From Edolisoma coerulescens (taxonomy: Eukaryota; Chordata; Aves; Passeriformes; Campephagidae): 64,000 nucleotides of DNA. Within the stretch, counting starts at the first letter, position 1. Each line of letters opens with the position of its first letter. Position numbers and translations under genes: made by a program. This document shows positions 14,101 through 25,238 of this stretch, piece after piece. The stretch spans positions 1,858,136 through 1,922,135 of the forward strand of contig VWZW01006249.1 in the NCBI GenBank assembly GCA_013397115.1, written 5' to 3'. The notes beneath the pieces were generated by a model. It had not been told where the DNA came from. It searched no databases and saw only the letters and a program-made list of their open reading frames with translations.

Positions 14101-17100
14101 CATCCATGTAAAAAATGCTGTTGTCATCTGTACTGATTCCCATCTCATGACTATAAAAAAAAGTGGTTTTCACACTGTTTTCCATGCAAAGTATTGACTG
14201 GTATATAAAAAAAGAAAAGAACAAACAGATCAGCGTTCTGGGTGAACTAAATCAATGACTGTTTTTTATAAGGTTTTCTAACCTGTAGGCTGTGCAGGCT
14301 TGTTAAAAGCACAGATTTTCTTTCTTTTTTCCTAATGATGGCTTAGTGACTGTCTGAGGATGTGGACTTCAATAAGGTTTTGTTACCCTTGGCTGTGCAG
14401 GCACCTGCATGAAACCGTGTGCTGTCCTTGTGTGAACCAAAACTCTGACCTGGCTTCAAAATTGCCAGTGTTACCTCCCACAATTAAAACCCTGGCTCTC
14501 CTTCCCCCAAGCAAGAAGATTAATCAATTCCAAATGCATATAAAATACATTCAGCAATTATTCAGAGACAATGTAGAGTGTCAATAAATGTTTCAGCACA
14601 AATGTTCAGCAGATATTTTCCAGTCAGTGATTAAGAAATGAAGTCAGTGATTATGAAAGCACCTAGATTAAGAATTTATGAAAGGCCCTAGAATCCCTAG
14701 ATTTTTAAAAAGAAACAAACATGGTTAAAACATGGTACTATTTATTCCAAAATGTAGTCAGTCTGAATTTTCTACAACAACAAAGAGCATTTATGAACAT
14801 TTCTTACTTTTCTAGTTTGTTCCCAGAACTTCCACAGTTAGATCCCAGGAACAATCTGTGACTCAGAGTGACGCCACATTTTACTTTTTACCATGGCTGT
14901 GATACTGTTCTACAATAAAGAAAGATCCATTAAGAAGTTTCCAAGGGAATTGTTTAAAAATATGAGCTATTTCACTTTTGCTTCCCAGTCCTCTATCCAT
15001 CTCTTGCTGAGTTAAAGTATTTCTGGTACTGTTCTTTCTTTGGAGCTGTATTTGCTAACCCTTAAAGTAATTTTTAAAAACAAAATTTGTATCAGAAGAA
15101 GTTTCCTGGTCACGTGATCATAATAAGGTATGGATAGCTAGATACAAAAAAATCAAACAGTGAGCACAGTAAGTTATGCACATGTATGTGTGCTTGAATC
15201 TACAGTGGCATGGGAAATGGCAGCTCTTTGCCTAATAGCTTCAGACTAATTGTGTCACATCCAATTTTTTAGAAGGCCAGACACAGATTAAGTGCTTAAC
15301 AAAAAGGTTTGCACAGAGGTGACTGATGCTGATTTCTAGGCTGTCACAAACCATAATAAGCTCTACTAGTTAATTATGGCCCTACAGACAGAAGCTGATA
15401 TAATGCTTTCTGCTCAAGATGGTATCATTCTCATTCCTTTCAACCTTTTTTATATTTTTCTCATTTATTGTTACCAGCTATTTATTGGAATAATTTTTTT
15501 AATAATCACATTCCCAAAGAACTGCTAAAAACCTATTGATATTGGCAACAAGATCCAATCCAAAGTCTATTCAAATCAGTAGAAAGAAAATTTCCTAAAT
15601 TTCAGGTGTTTATGGATCCAGTCTTTCCAGCAGGAATGATTCTGTATTTTGTTCACATGATTCTCCAAAGTGAAATCCATCCCTTCAGAAAAAAAGGATA
15701 TTTCATTCAGCAATCTCAACAGGCTGGAGAGCACTCTGCATCAACACCTTGGGTGGTAATGATGTTATAGGACTTCAAAACACATTAGGAGTTAAGATCC
15801 TCACAAATAACCAAAGAAAAATACTGCTCTTGTGCTTGTTTTTGTGGTTTCTGGTTTTCTCTCTCCTATTTTAGGGTGATACGATGTGGTGAACAAAAAA
15901 AAAGCATAATATGAGAAACACAGACTGTAGAAACAGAGATTGCTTGTACTAAAACCATTGGTTTTAAGCATTGCAGACATTAAGTTTAGTAATGTGAGTC
16001 TGCAGCCCCAAGTACCTGTGAATTCAAGATGAATTTACCTTATAGATTCTGAAAAATGAAAAATTGCATTAAGCATGTTCCTTTGCCCTGCATTTGCTCC
16101 TGACTCAAAGATGTTGAAAAATACTTTAAATAGCTTTCAATCTGAATAGCAGCTCATATGAAAGTGACTCAGCACTGTCAGGTGTGTCCTTCAGATCCTG
16201 AGCACTACACTTTGTTTTGGTAAGTTGCAGGTTAACGAGCTCTTTCATTCCAAATGTTCATTTAGGTCACAGGTGCTGCTCAGCAAGTGTCGGAATCGAG
16301 CCTGGGGGAGAGGAACACGACCCCGGACTTCAGCACACAAGGTGATTGTGGCTTTGCATTCGTCTCCTTAAAGGTGGAGTAGGAGTTTGGAGCGGACCTT
16401 CCCTTCCCTTCTGCCCTTCCTCATGGAGAAAGGAGCATTTGCTTTCAGGTTATTCATGGCAAGAAGAACCTTTTCCCAGTCAGAAGCTGTGGCTGGAAAT
16501 GCAGAGGAGAGTTTTGGTAGACAAAGCAAGCTCTAGTTAAGCCCTTTGAGGTGGATTTGGCAACTGTTGTTTCTCTTTGAAGAGTCCTGCACATTCCTTG
16601 CAGCTCGTTTCTCATTGTCAGCAACCGTGGGTGGCTTCCTGATAGTCCCCACAGTCCTTCTCCAAAGAGTAGTTTCCTCCATGGCTTCCAGGAGCCTGAA
16701 TAGGAAGCTTGCTGTTTGAAGCACAGGTGTTGGGAACGCAAGTGGATGAGTAGCAGTACAGAGCCTGTTTATCTAAAGTTGAAAAGTCAGTATCAAGAAC
16801 AGCACAAAAATGTCTTTGCTGAAGGTCACTAGAAAGAAGTAAATTACTTCTGTGTTTTTTGCTTGGGCATTCTTCATCTGAGAGTTTTTTAGTACTTATT
16901 GAAATACGTGCAGATTAGCAAATTTAAAGCAGTATACAGAACATGGGGGGGGCAAGAAGTTTTTATTTTTATCTGAAACTCTTGTTTTGCAGTTTCTGTT
17001 GAGAGCACCTCTTTGATGGTCTCTGAGGCTGTTGATATCCCAGACCGTAGCTACTCCTCTGAAGATCTTTGTTCGCTGGAAGTTCAAGGATCTCTCCACT

Positions 17101-20100
17101 CTGCAGATCTTTCTCCCTACTGCATAACCCCCAAGGGGGCTGCAGACCAGAGCTGCAGCGCCCTGGATTGCCACGCTCGCTGCAGGTTTCACAGAACTCG
17201 CTCAGAGGGCTTTCCTGATGAGGTTGACAGTTCCCATGGCCCAGCCTCTACAGACAGGTCTCAAGGACAGGAAAAGAACTGTGCCCATGGCAGGTCCTTG
17301 GACTGTTCCTCAGGGAATTACAGCCCCTCGGAAAGAGAACTGCAGAGTTCTGCTCGAGAGAGCAGTGCCACGTCGCCTTTGAAGCAAAAGAAAACCTGCT
17401 GTGTGGACTTCAGCCAGCCTCCTGCCCCTTTCCAGACCTCTCCCTGTTTTGGGCCTGCAAATACTTCATCACGTGCAAGTGGCCACGAGGCTGCTGTCCA
17501 GCAGCAGCACATTGCAAAACACCCAGCCTCAAACATCGTCCGATCCAGCAGTGCCCCTGTGTCCTGTTCGTCTGCCACGGAAGGTGGGTGTGGGACCACA
17601 GGGCAGCAAATGTGGAACAAATGAGTAGCATTGATTTATGCAGCAATTGGTGCTGCTGGAAATTATATGCAACATTCCAAAGAGGGTTGTCTTAGGTGTG
17701 AAGGCTTTAGCTCCATGCCATATTTTCTAAATCCGAAAATTTTTAAGAATGGAAGTGGGAAAATTGACAGAATGAAATTAATTTTGGCTTTTCTGTATTT
17801 CACCATTCTTTCTGCACTGCTCAGGGCACCATGTGTTGAGTAGCTGTTTCCACCTCTCTATTACTTTTCTACTGAGAGGCTGAACTAAGAAGTGCAATGG
17901 TAGCTTGGGTTTATTTAGGAAACTATTACTGGAGCTGTCATGCTTGTTATACAGCAGGTTGTGTTCCCTCAAGGTGACACTGACATTGACAGTATTGGGG
18001 CATGTCAAAGGCAGTGACTGTGACTAGTGGCAACTTGGGGTGTATGGTGAAAAGTTTTGAAGGACAAAGAAATGAACATGAGGCACATGACAAGATGATA
18101 AATGAAAAGGAAAGCTTTTGGCTGCCGTGGGTAAGTGTCTTCTGCTATGAATCTCCTTTTAGAAAAGTAGGGAAGACAAGAGGAGATGTTAGCTGAACAG
18201 TGTATCCTCATAAAAATCTGCTTGTTAGTGAAAAAGAAAGGGTTGACTTAGTAGAGAATAATAGCAGGAATGTAGAACTGTCTAAATCATTTGAAAAGGG
18301 AGGTTTTACAAAAGGATCTAAGCTGTTCAGAGACAGTCAGAAGGGTAACCCGGAGAAGTGGCTTGAAAGTAAAGACTAAAAGCTTTTTAAGATGTCATGG
18401 ATTGTGCTGCTACAAGATCTGTTCACAGGGCTTTCAGAGGGATCTAGAGGAAGAATCATGTGACTAGCTCAGAGCAAAAGGAGACAAAATATTGAAATAA
18501 CTGGTTTCATTTAGGACGATGGTTTTGTCCTGTTACACTTCTTGCATCTTTATAAATTTCAGAGACTTCATACTTAGCTCAATAATTTGATGTCTTTTAC
18601 CTTTAGAAATGTAGCCTCTGCATCTGGGCCAGAAAAAGTGAATCTTTAATCTAGAAGTCTGCATTTATTTTATGACATTTACTCTGCTAGGACATAACGT
18701 GCTATGAAGCTGCCACGCAGAGAGTAAGTAGGAATTTCTGAATCCTTTCTGCTGTGTGAAAGACAAGAAGAACAACCCTTTCTCTTCTGGATCAGGCTCT
18801 GCAAGTTTCCAGAACTGTGCTCCCTATGCTCCCTGAGCAGCGTTTGCCATGGGCAGCCGTATCCACGTGTTCCAGCTGGCTCTGGACACCTGGTGGAACA
18901 GATGCTCTGCCTTCTTTTTTAACATGTCCTAAATACATTCCTCATCTCTTCTGGAAAAGTGGCACTGTGGGACACGAGCTGGACATTACTGAGACGTAAC
19001 TGGGCTTAGCAAAGATGGAGTAAAGAGGCAGAGAAGGTTCTAGAGATACTGATACACAGGGGAGGGGGGGAGCAAGAGCAGTGGCTCAGAGGGGCTGGGT
19101 ACTGACCTACTTTGCCATTTTTTGCTGCCCACAGGAAGACACTTCATAATGAAATCCTTAAGAGAAGGATTGAGTTGAGTCTCTGGTTGAGCCTAGATGA
19201 ATTTCTTCATGCATATGTTTGGCAAACTAGTTTGCAGAATTTTACTCTGTGGAGGTTCACATTGCATCCCCTTCCTCTACTTTTTGTTGAACCTGATTTG
19301 GAAATCATATGTAGGTTAGAAGCAGCCCAATTCTAGTAACACATTCTGGCTGTTTGTAGCAGCCCTGAAGCATATTTTTCCTAAGCTATGACAAACAGCT
19401 GAAGTTCTTTACAGTCTTTGTAACTTTAAAAAGGCATTTGATCTGGATTTTTTCTGACTGACTGTTGATATTCACTGCAGAATTTTCAAATCTATCTACA
19501 GAGTTGAATAATAGGCAAAGATAAAGGGAACCAACTGAGCTCCCTCAACCAACACACAAGAAAAAGTGCTTTGGGTTTTTTTTCAGTAACATACACCTAC
19601 TTTTAAAAATTGTCCTGGAGTAAAAGAACTGGTCAAGTGGACTTGACTATATGAAAGACAGAGCTGTAACTACATGTTGTTAATACTAATAACTGTGGAT
19701 TTTGGAAAACTGAGGCTGGAGGAGCTTTAGCCATGCTCCAAAAGGAAAAATACGGTGGTCAGATTGTAGCTGGGGCTTGGGTTTGTCTTAAGACACGGTC
19801 TTTCAACTTTAAGAAAGAATTCCTAACTTCTCTTCTGACTCACCTCCCTGTACAAGCCAGTGTGAAGAGATTTAGAAGCACAGCCTTGACATTTACTGTG
19901 TAGATTTTTGTGAAATGGGTTTTGAATGTTACTGTGATTGCACTGCCCGTAGTTTGGAACATAAATTATTTGACGTGGGGATGTTCCATATGTGCAACGG
20001 GACAGTGACACAACAGCTATGAGATCTAAAAAATTAACAGTGTCTTAGGCCAATAAAACACAATTCATTTGCTTCTAGCACAACTTCACCTGACGGGCTC

Positions 20101-23100
20101 TATATGGTATAGTCAATTCTCCCATTAAACCTTTAATGCTGAAAGTCAACTTGTTTGTTTTGAAATACCTAGTGGAGAAATTATAGATGAAAGTTTAGTT
20201 TAATAGGTGCCTTTATAGTCACTGTGTACTCTCTGAACAACATAAAAATGGTGGGTTCACACACTGCTGTCAGACATAGTTCCCTCCTAAAGAGAATTAC
20301 TTAAAAGTTAATAGTTTGCACATTTTTTCTGTCTTTTCCCTGTAAAGTTTATCATGGCAAAGGCGGACAAAATCAACTCCTAGCACAGATGTTTATTACA
20401 ATAAACTTCATTTATAATCAGCTATGATAAAATACGTGGCTATATCAGTTAAGTGCCTGAGTGATTATTGTAGTGATTGTGTTCCAGAGAATTCAGGGTC
20501 ATGTCCAGTGGTGTAGTTTTGACTTGCTGCAAGTACATTAAACAGTTTAGTAAAGGATGGGAAGACAGAACCTCTGAAGTGTCTCCTCTTAATATCCATG
20601 CCATGATTCATGTGCTGCAGTACTTAAGCATAATAGAGCAAATTAAAGATGGAATAGAAGCTGTCTCTCTTAATTTCTTACAGATTTTCTATGTTTGTAG
20701 CATCTTACATTTGTTTCCTTCATTTAATTATTCACTCTACTAGAGAGGATTATGCCAGCTTTTCATTACAAACTGTCCCTGGAGATATGGAAGAAAACCT
20801 CTCCTAAGCTACCTAGAAGTTCAAAACCATTTTCAATCTTGGAAATGAATGCAGACAACGAAATGTGAGGGTTTATTCCATCTTGTCACAAATGAAAAAG
20901 ACTGCAGTGGTAGTTACTGCACAGTGTGATCTCATCATCATTGATCCTTGTGCTGGAATCCCAGAAACTGTCATTAAATGGCAACTGTGTCCAAAGCTGT
21001 TTGTAGATGCTTCAGAACCACTTGTTATTGGTTGGCTCATCAGGTACCACTGTGCTCACCTACCCATTAATTTACACAGTGGTATATTACATTTGTGCTG
21101 AAAATAATGAAAAAATATTTTTAAAAGGAGGTAGAGATATTGAATAAAATGCTGGTTTTGTAGAAATGAGAGGGATTAATCTTTCTTGTTTTTCCCATTT
21201 CCCAATATAAACTCTGTCGGCCCAGGAAGGTCTGAGGTCTGCCTCTATATGGAGCTTCCCATAGCTTCAGCACTTAGGCCTGAAATATTTAGGATTACAG
21301 AGGAAACCATAAAACAGGAGCTCTGTCTTCCTATTTGTGTCTGTGTAACAACTCACAGGACATTTCTGGGTGTAGTAGCTTCTCTTTATGAATGAACATC
21401 TTGAAAGCAATATTTCTTCTGAGTAGTTTCACTCTGTAAAGGAGATAATAATAGGTTCCAGTGTATTTTTCCTTGCTTTGGGCAGAGGACAGCAGGGGTT
21501 CACTATGCTCTTTCTGTCTGCCTTTGGTTAAAGGTGATAATTGTGCCTGGACTCCTGTGTGCAGCCAGTGCCAAGATGCAGGATTATCTCCAGCTACAGA
21601 AGAAACAGGTGAGAATTGGTTTTCTAAAGCATAGATGGGTTTCCTCCTTTTCTTTTAAAAATAATTAAAAGCTTCTGATAGAGAAATGAGCTTTAAAAAA
21701 TCTGGGGCAGAAAAGTCAGTTAACAGCATACATGTATGGTGTACAATGCTGATGGAACCTGCCTTGCATGAAAATAAATGCTGTGAATTAGGTCCTCTGG
21801 TTTAGATCAGCATTTTTGCTTTCTCTGTGTTTCTTGGTAATCTCTTTTGCATATAATTCCCAAGGCCTAGAAATAGGCAGAACTTTAGTCTTAAATTTGG
21901 GGGGAGGGGCTGGGCCTAAAACTTTACAAGTTACATGCAACACGGAGTAGCTGGTGGGTTTCCTTATCATAAATGTCAGCTGAAGTCCTTGAAGGTGGAG
22001 GTAACTAAAATGTCTGCTTTGTGAAGTACTTTTATTACCCACCCCCTCATTCTCAAGGCAGTCCTCCTTGGTCATGGGAAAGTCTTACTCCTGACCCTGG
22101 TTAAAATTACCCATTCTGTAGTGTTTCCTTGACTGCATGTTTTTGCTGCTCATCAAACAAAACAGACATTTTATGACGAACTAAAACTTTGTGACAGTAT
22201 TTGTTTTGCCTTTTTTTCTTTTCTCTTTTTCTTTTTTTAAACTATTACTTTAAAGATATTCTTCCCCCCCTTTTTTAGTTCCTGTTTCTGGTTCTCATAT
22301 GGCTGCCTCTGCTTGCCAGCATTCTTTGAGCAGTTTCCTACCAACTGGAAAACAGAGGGATACAAGGAAAATTGATCTGCACCTAAAGCCAAAGGCTTTT
22401 CACACAGTCTCAAAAGAGCGGCCACACTCCTTAGTGGACCTTAAGGCCTATAAAGACACTAAAATTTTAGTGGCAAAATTTTTGGAACATTCAAACTGTA
22501 ATCTCCCTCCAGAAGTACGTCACGTAGTGAACAGCATACGGTCAGTCATTAAATCTGATGAGAGACACATGGAAGAAGCCATCTTCAGTGCCAATATCAT
22601 TGACCAGGTAGGCCACTGATGTTCTAAAGATGTGTCCAGTTTCCATAGACAAATACCTTATTTAAATGTTTTTACAGTTTAAGTTCTTCAGACAATTCCT
22701 GCAGAAGTTCTTTTTTAGTAAGAAATTATTTGTATTTATTGGGCAGCAATGCATTTTACACTGCAGTTCAGACACAGCCTGGCTGTGCTTTCCACCAGGT
22801 GCCCAGTCCTGAGCCCTGAGCACTGGAACAACAGAAGCAGGAGGGGTTCTGGAGGGTTGCACCTCCTTTGGAAGAGTTGCAGCGTTAAACAGCTTAAATG
22901 AAATACTATTCCGAGACTGAACCTTTTAAATGAGAACTTTTCTTACCCTGTTTTCCCCATTTTTTTCCTTCTCCACTGCTGCCTTTTTCCCCAGGTAATT
23001 ACGAGTTCCCAGCAGAATGTGAACAGCTGCCGAAAGCGGCTCCGGGAAGATCTGCACCTGCAGAGCTGTGGGGCTCTGAGCTCCCCCGCTGCCCTCGTGC

Positions 23101-23180
23101 GCCGGCCCCGGCTCGGCCGCGCTCTGGAGCGGGAGCGGCCGCACAGTTTGGTCGGAGTGTGCCGGGAGACCATGCTGTGA
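2007..23180 (+). CDS. ENTREP2: ENTREP2 (FAM189A1), 3' part of gene, seven coding exons
   Basis: Joined exons are 2007-2114, 11218-11378, 11793-11928, 16266-16341, 16993-17583, 22279-22607 and 22995-23180. All introns are GT-AG and the reading phase is kept throughout, giving 528 residues and a TGA stop. The first exon encodes a hydrophobic segment that I take to be the last of the family's membrane spans. The rest is a long cytoplasmic tail with PPxY motifs (PPPY, PPEY, PPPY), a serine-rich low-complexity region and a conserved C-terminal block. Family knowledge: ENTREP1 (FAM189A2) is an endosomal membrane protein that binds epsin and activates the ITCH ubiquitin ligase through PPxY/WW contacts; a similar role for ENTREP2 is inference. 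I chose ENTREP2 over ENTREP1 because the convergent neighbour is APBA2, not APBA1. The N-terminal exons are upstream of the window. Confidence 0.92.
2115..11217 (+). other. ENTREP2: ENTREP2 9.1-kb intron
   Basis: Large intron between the membrane-span exon and the first PPxY exon. It contains a perfect 14-bp inverted repeat at 2274-2312 and a small 12-nt tandem duplication at 2401-2422. AT-rich sequence with several TAATTA-like motifs lies around 5.5-6.5 kb, and there is a G/T-rich tract at 10741-10778. No further coding exon was found, and the flanking phases (0/0) need none. Confidence 0.6.
2274..2312. repeat. 14-bp perfect inverted repeat (hairpin), 11-nt loop
   Basis: TGCATACATCTATA (2274-2287) and TATAGATGTATGCA (2299-2312) are exact reverse complements around an 11-nt AT-rich loop. 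It lies 160 nt after the membrane-span exon of ENTREP2. Confidence 0.95.
11218..11378 (+). CDS. ENTREP2: ENTREP2 exon with PPPY and PPEY motifs
   Basis: The acceptor is ttcattttcag and the donor is AGAG|GTGATT. The exon begins FLPQRPHSANPDC and contains LDFDEFIPPIPPPPYYPPEY, which holds two overlapping-range PPxY ligands for WW domains (PPPY and PPEY). It ends two bases into an arginine codon. This is the first cytoplasmic stretch after the membrane span and the likely docking site for NEDD4-family ligases. Confidence 0.94.
11379..11792 (+). other. ENTREP2: ENTREP2 short intron
   Basis: A 414-nt GT-AG intron; nothing else seen. Confidence 0.85.
11793..11928 (+). CDS. ENTREP2: ENTREP2 exon with third PPxY motif
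   Basis: The acceptor is tttttatatag and the donor is CAG|GTAAGG. The first base completes the arginine codon begun at 11378, followed by 45 codons reading GLHLDFPHSPFG and ending IGEMPASQ. The segment SELPPPYEAVIGE carries a further PPPY motif of the form found across the family. It ends in phase 0. Confidence 0.95.
11929..16265 (+). other. ENTREP2: ENTREP2 intron, 4.3 kb
   Basis: AT-rich intron with short A-rich runs; no repeat family or coding exon recognised. Confidence 0.7.
16266..16341 (+). CDS. ENTREP2: ENTREP2 short serine/threonine-rich exon
   Basis: A 76-nt exon reads VTGAAQQVSESSLGERN then TTPDFSTQ, ending one base into the next codon. I placed the acceptor at tttag (16265) because it gives phase 0 from the previous exon. 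A second AG (16272) lies six bases inside and would drop two residues (VT). The donor is AAG|GTGATT. The segment looks disordered, and no domain is visible. Confidence 0.85.
16342..16992 (+). other. ENTREP2: ENTREP2 intron, 0.65 kb
   Basis: GT-AG intron with a run of eight G at about 16945-16952, shortly before the acceptor. Confidence 0.8.
16993..17583 (+). CDS. ENTREP2: ENTREP2 large disordered-tail exon
   Basis: This is the largest ENTREP2 exon in the window: 591 nt, 196 full codons plus split codons at both ends. The acceptor is ttgttttgcag and the donor is GAAG|GTGGGT. It begins VSVESTSLMVSEAVDIPDRS, is rich in Ser, Cys, Gln and His, and has no recognisable fold. Near its end RSSSAP (17541-17558) fits a 14-3-3 mode-1 ligand. 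Reading through the donor would add about 14 residues and a stop at 17622-17624, so an intronically terminated isoform is possible but unsupported. Confidence 0.93.
17584..22278 (+). other. ENTREP2: ENTREP2 intron, 4.7 kb
   Basis: Contains a possible diverged repeat at about 18010-18200 (related to 32.0-32.2 kb), a cryptic exon-like segment at 21565-21608 and the long polypyrimidine tract 22205-22276. No established gene. Confidence 0.6.
22279..22607 (+). CDS. ENTREP2: ENTREP2 conserved C-terminal block exon
   Basis: The exon has 109 codons after a split valine, beginning VPVSGSHMAASACQHS. A very long polypyrimidine tract (about 22205-22276) precedes the acceptor, and the donor is CAG|GTAGGC. 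It contains KERPHSLVDLKAYKD followed by a predicted helical region (TKILVAKFLEHSNC, then VRHVVNSIRSVIKSDERH). This is the best conserved, most structured part of the family's cytoplasmic tail. It ends in phase 0. Confidence 0.95.
22608..22994 (+). other. ENTREP2: ENTREP2 last intron, 0.39 kb
   Basis: Short GT-AG intron ending in a T/C-rich acceptor; nothing else seen. Confidence 0.85.
22995..23180 (+). CDS. ENTREP2: ENTREP2 terminal coding exon and stop
   Basis: The acceptor is tttttccccag. The coding part is 61 codons plus TGA at 23178-23180, beginning VITSSQQNVNSCRKRLRED and ending RERPHSLVGVCRETML. It is arginine-rich in the middle (LVRRPRLGRALERERP) and far more GC- and CpG-rich than the surrounding sequence. 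The ERPHSLV near the end repeats a motif of the previous exon. Confidence 0.94.
   Translation, partial: VITSSQQNVNSCRKRLREDLHLQSCGALSSPAALVRRPRLGRALERERPHSLVGVCRETML
23040..23170. other. CpG-rich patch within terminal ENTREP2 exon
   Basis: Many CpG dinucleotides cluster here (for example gtgcgccggccccgg and ggagcgggagcggccgc), while flanking introns and the 3' UTR have almost none. It is too short for a classical promoter island and falls on coding sequence. Confidence 0.6.
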
Positions 23181-23595
23181 GAATATTCACAGGTATGTGA
23201 TTCCAGCAGAGACACTTATGGAAGAAACCAGGACTGGGAGAAATACAAGTAGTGGATGACTTTAAAAGGAAAAAGTGTCTTCCTTTGGAATTCCACTTTT
23301 TTCCCCACAGCAGGATGAGAACACCTGTTTTTCTGAATGTAAATTTCAGCCTTGATTTTTGCAAAATTATAATTGATTTATTAGTTAAGTCATAACAAGT
23401 GTTTTCCCAACCAGAAATGCATTTATTTCACTGTACTTACAGAAATGCTACTGATGCTGCCCAGCATTTCTTGAAAACCATTGCAAACCCACCAGAGACT
23501 GGCTGTACAACTTAAAAGTTGTATTTATTTAATGTACCTCAAAGTGTTTTAACTATCATCAGTGTTTTAATAAAAAGTATTTCTGGACTTTGCCT
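23181..23595 (+). other. ENTREP2: ENTREP2 3' untranslated region
   Basis: AT-rich sequence follows the stop codon, with the first canonical AATAAA at 23569-23574. That implies a short 3' UTR of about 410 nt. The end coordinate is estimated from the signal; use of a more distal site cannot be excluded. Confidence 0.6.
23569..23574 (+). terminator. ENTREP2: ENTREP2 polyadenylation signal AATAAA
   Basis: This is the first AATAAA on the + strand after the ENTREP2 stop codon. It is followed by a moderately T/G-rich stretch (ttctggactttgcc). Cleavage would be expected near 23590. Confidence 0.6.
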
Positions 23596-24026
23596 TTTCA
23601 ACAACTGATTTGGATACAAACATAAAGGTGATTTATACACACATACAATGCTGCTTCTAATCCATTCTTCCAGTGTCTTTCATTCCAGACTAACTGACCT
23701 GTCCAATTAAAACCACTCCCCCCTCCCAATGCTGCCCTTTCAAACCCCAGTACTGGCTGCAGTGTGGTTTATTCCTGCTTTGTTCTGAATGCTCACAAGT
23801 TCATTCCTGCAGTAGTGTGAGCTACCAAGAACTGATGTTAAAGTTCTCTGCAGTGTGTGACCAAAAGATGCATTAGGGAAGAAGACTGAAATTCTGTATT
23901 TCCAAAAAGCATCTTTCACAAACTTTTTGCCAACACCAACTGATAGGAAGTTAGAGGAATTTTTATCTAGCAGAGCCTTGAACATTTTCAAAAAGAATTT
24001 TTACTCCAATTCATAGTTTTGACAAT
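23596..24026. other. intergenic gap between convergent 3' ends
   Basis: Sequence between the ENTREP2 poly(A) site and the most distal APBA2 signal. It includes a C-rich stretch (accactcccccctccc, near 23712-23728). No coding or repeat feature recognised. Confidence 0.5.
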
Positions 24027-24075
24027 TTTATTACTAAAACATATTATTTTGGTTCTGCTGTGTTTATGATTTATT
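24027..24075 (-). terminator. APBA2: candidate distal APBA2 poly(A) signals (two)
   Basis: Two AATAAA hexamers on the - strand lie 43 bp apart (24070-24075 and 24027-24032). If used, APBA2 transcripts would end within about 0.4 kb of the ENTREP2 poly(A) site. Confidence 0.4.
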
Positions 24076-24699
24076 TAACATTGATCTTAAAAAAGAATCA
24101 AAAAGTAAATATTGACACTGATTTCATTACCAGCATAAACACAGGTCTGCCAGCAACGTCTTCCAGTGCAAGCTTCATCCTGGCTCTCTCAGAGGAAATT
24201 GGAAAGGCCTTAAACAGAAGGTTCTCATAAAGAACCTACCACAGGTTGATGTTTCGGGGTTTTAATTTTTTTGCAGCAGTGCTTGTCAGTAGCCTTAGTT
24301 TCCATTTGAGGTTTAATCATATACTGGTTTCATTTGTGTCATTCTGAGCTGGGCAGACATCCTGTGAAAAGGTCACAAAGGAACGTAGCTGAAGATGGGT
24401 AGTTTAAGTTTTACAGAATCATCCATTTTAATGTATTTTAATTATAGCATGCTTCTGTATTGATGTGAAGTTACAGTGACATCCAGTGGCAACAAGGTAT
24501 GCTAATTGAAAGCTTCTACTCTCAAGATCATAATGATACACAAATTCCTAATTCAAGAGAATATTTCCTTTTTAAAAAATAATCTGTGACCTTTGCAACT
24601 GCACTTAGATGAAGAATTAAATTATTTTCTACTTGGAATCTTCTACTATGTAACATTACACAACAAACAAAATAAGCAAGCTTCCTTTCTTATTTCAGA

Positions 24700-24705
24700 T
24701 TTATT
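24700..24705 (-). terminator. APBA2: candidate middle APBA2 poly(A) signal
   Basis: AATAAA on the - strand about 1.15 kb after the stop codon. A 3' UTR of around 1 kb would resemble mammalian APBA2 as I remember it. Confidence 0.4.
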
Positions 24706-25238
24706 AGTGATAGGTTAATTCTTTCCTAAGGTCAGTTGCATGCAACACACTACTCCTTGAAGTACAGTCATCTAAAGCTCTTTAGTTACTGCATGGTAAG
24801 GCTTCTTAAGTCACAGTGTATTTTCTTCAAGGCCTTGGCCAAAAGAAAAAAATTAGACAAAGTTACACCAATTAACATTTATCTCATAAGGAATACAACT
24901 TTACTACTAGGTTTTTTTATCTACACACATTCTAATACTGCTGATGGTGCTAGGTTATTTGTCAAAACAATTTACATTCAGAACACATTGCCTTAGGAAT
25001 AAGAATGCTTTATAAAAGACAGAAACAGGTAAGCATGGCTTCCCATTTTGAGCTAATATGAACAAAAAGGTAATATGCAAAAATTAAAGAAAAAAAACCC
25101 CAGCCCAACACATACATCACACAACCTGTGCAATAAGTTATTCATGAAATAACTCTGTTAAATCATAAAAATCACAAGCATTAAAAATAAATATGTATCT
25201 AAATAAATATTTTGATTTTAATCTTGTGGCAATTATTC

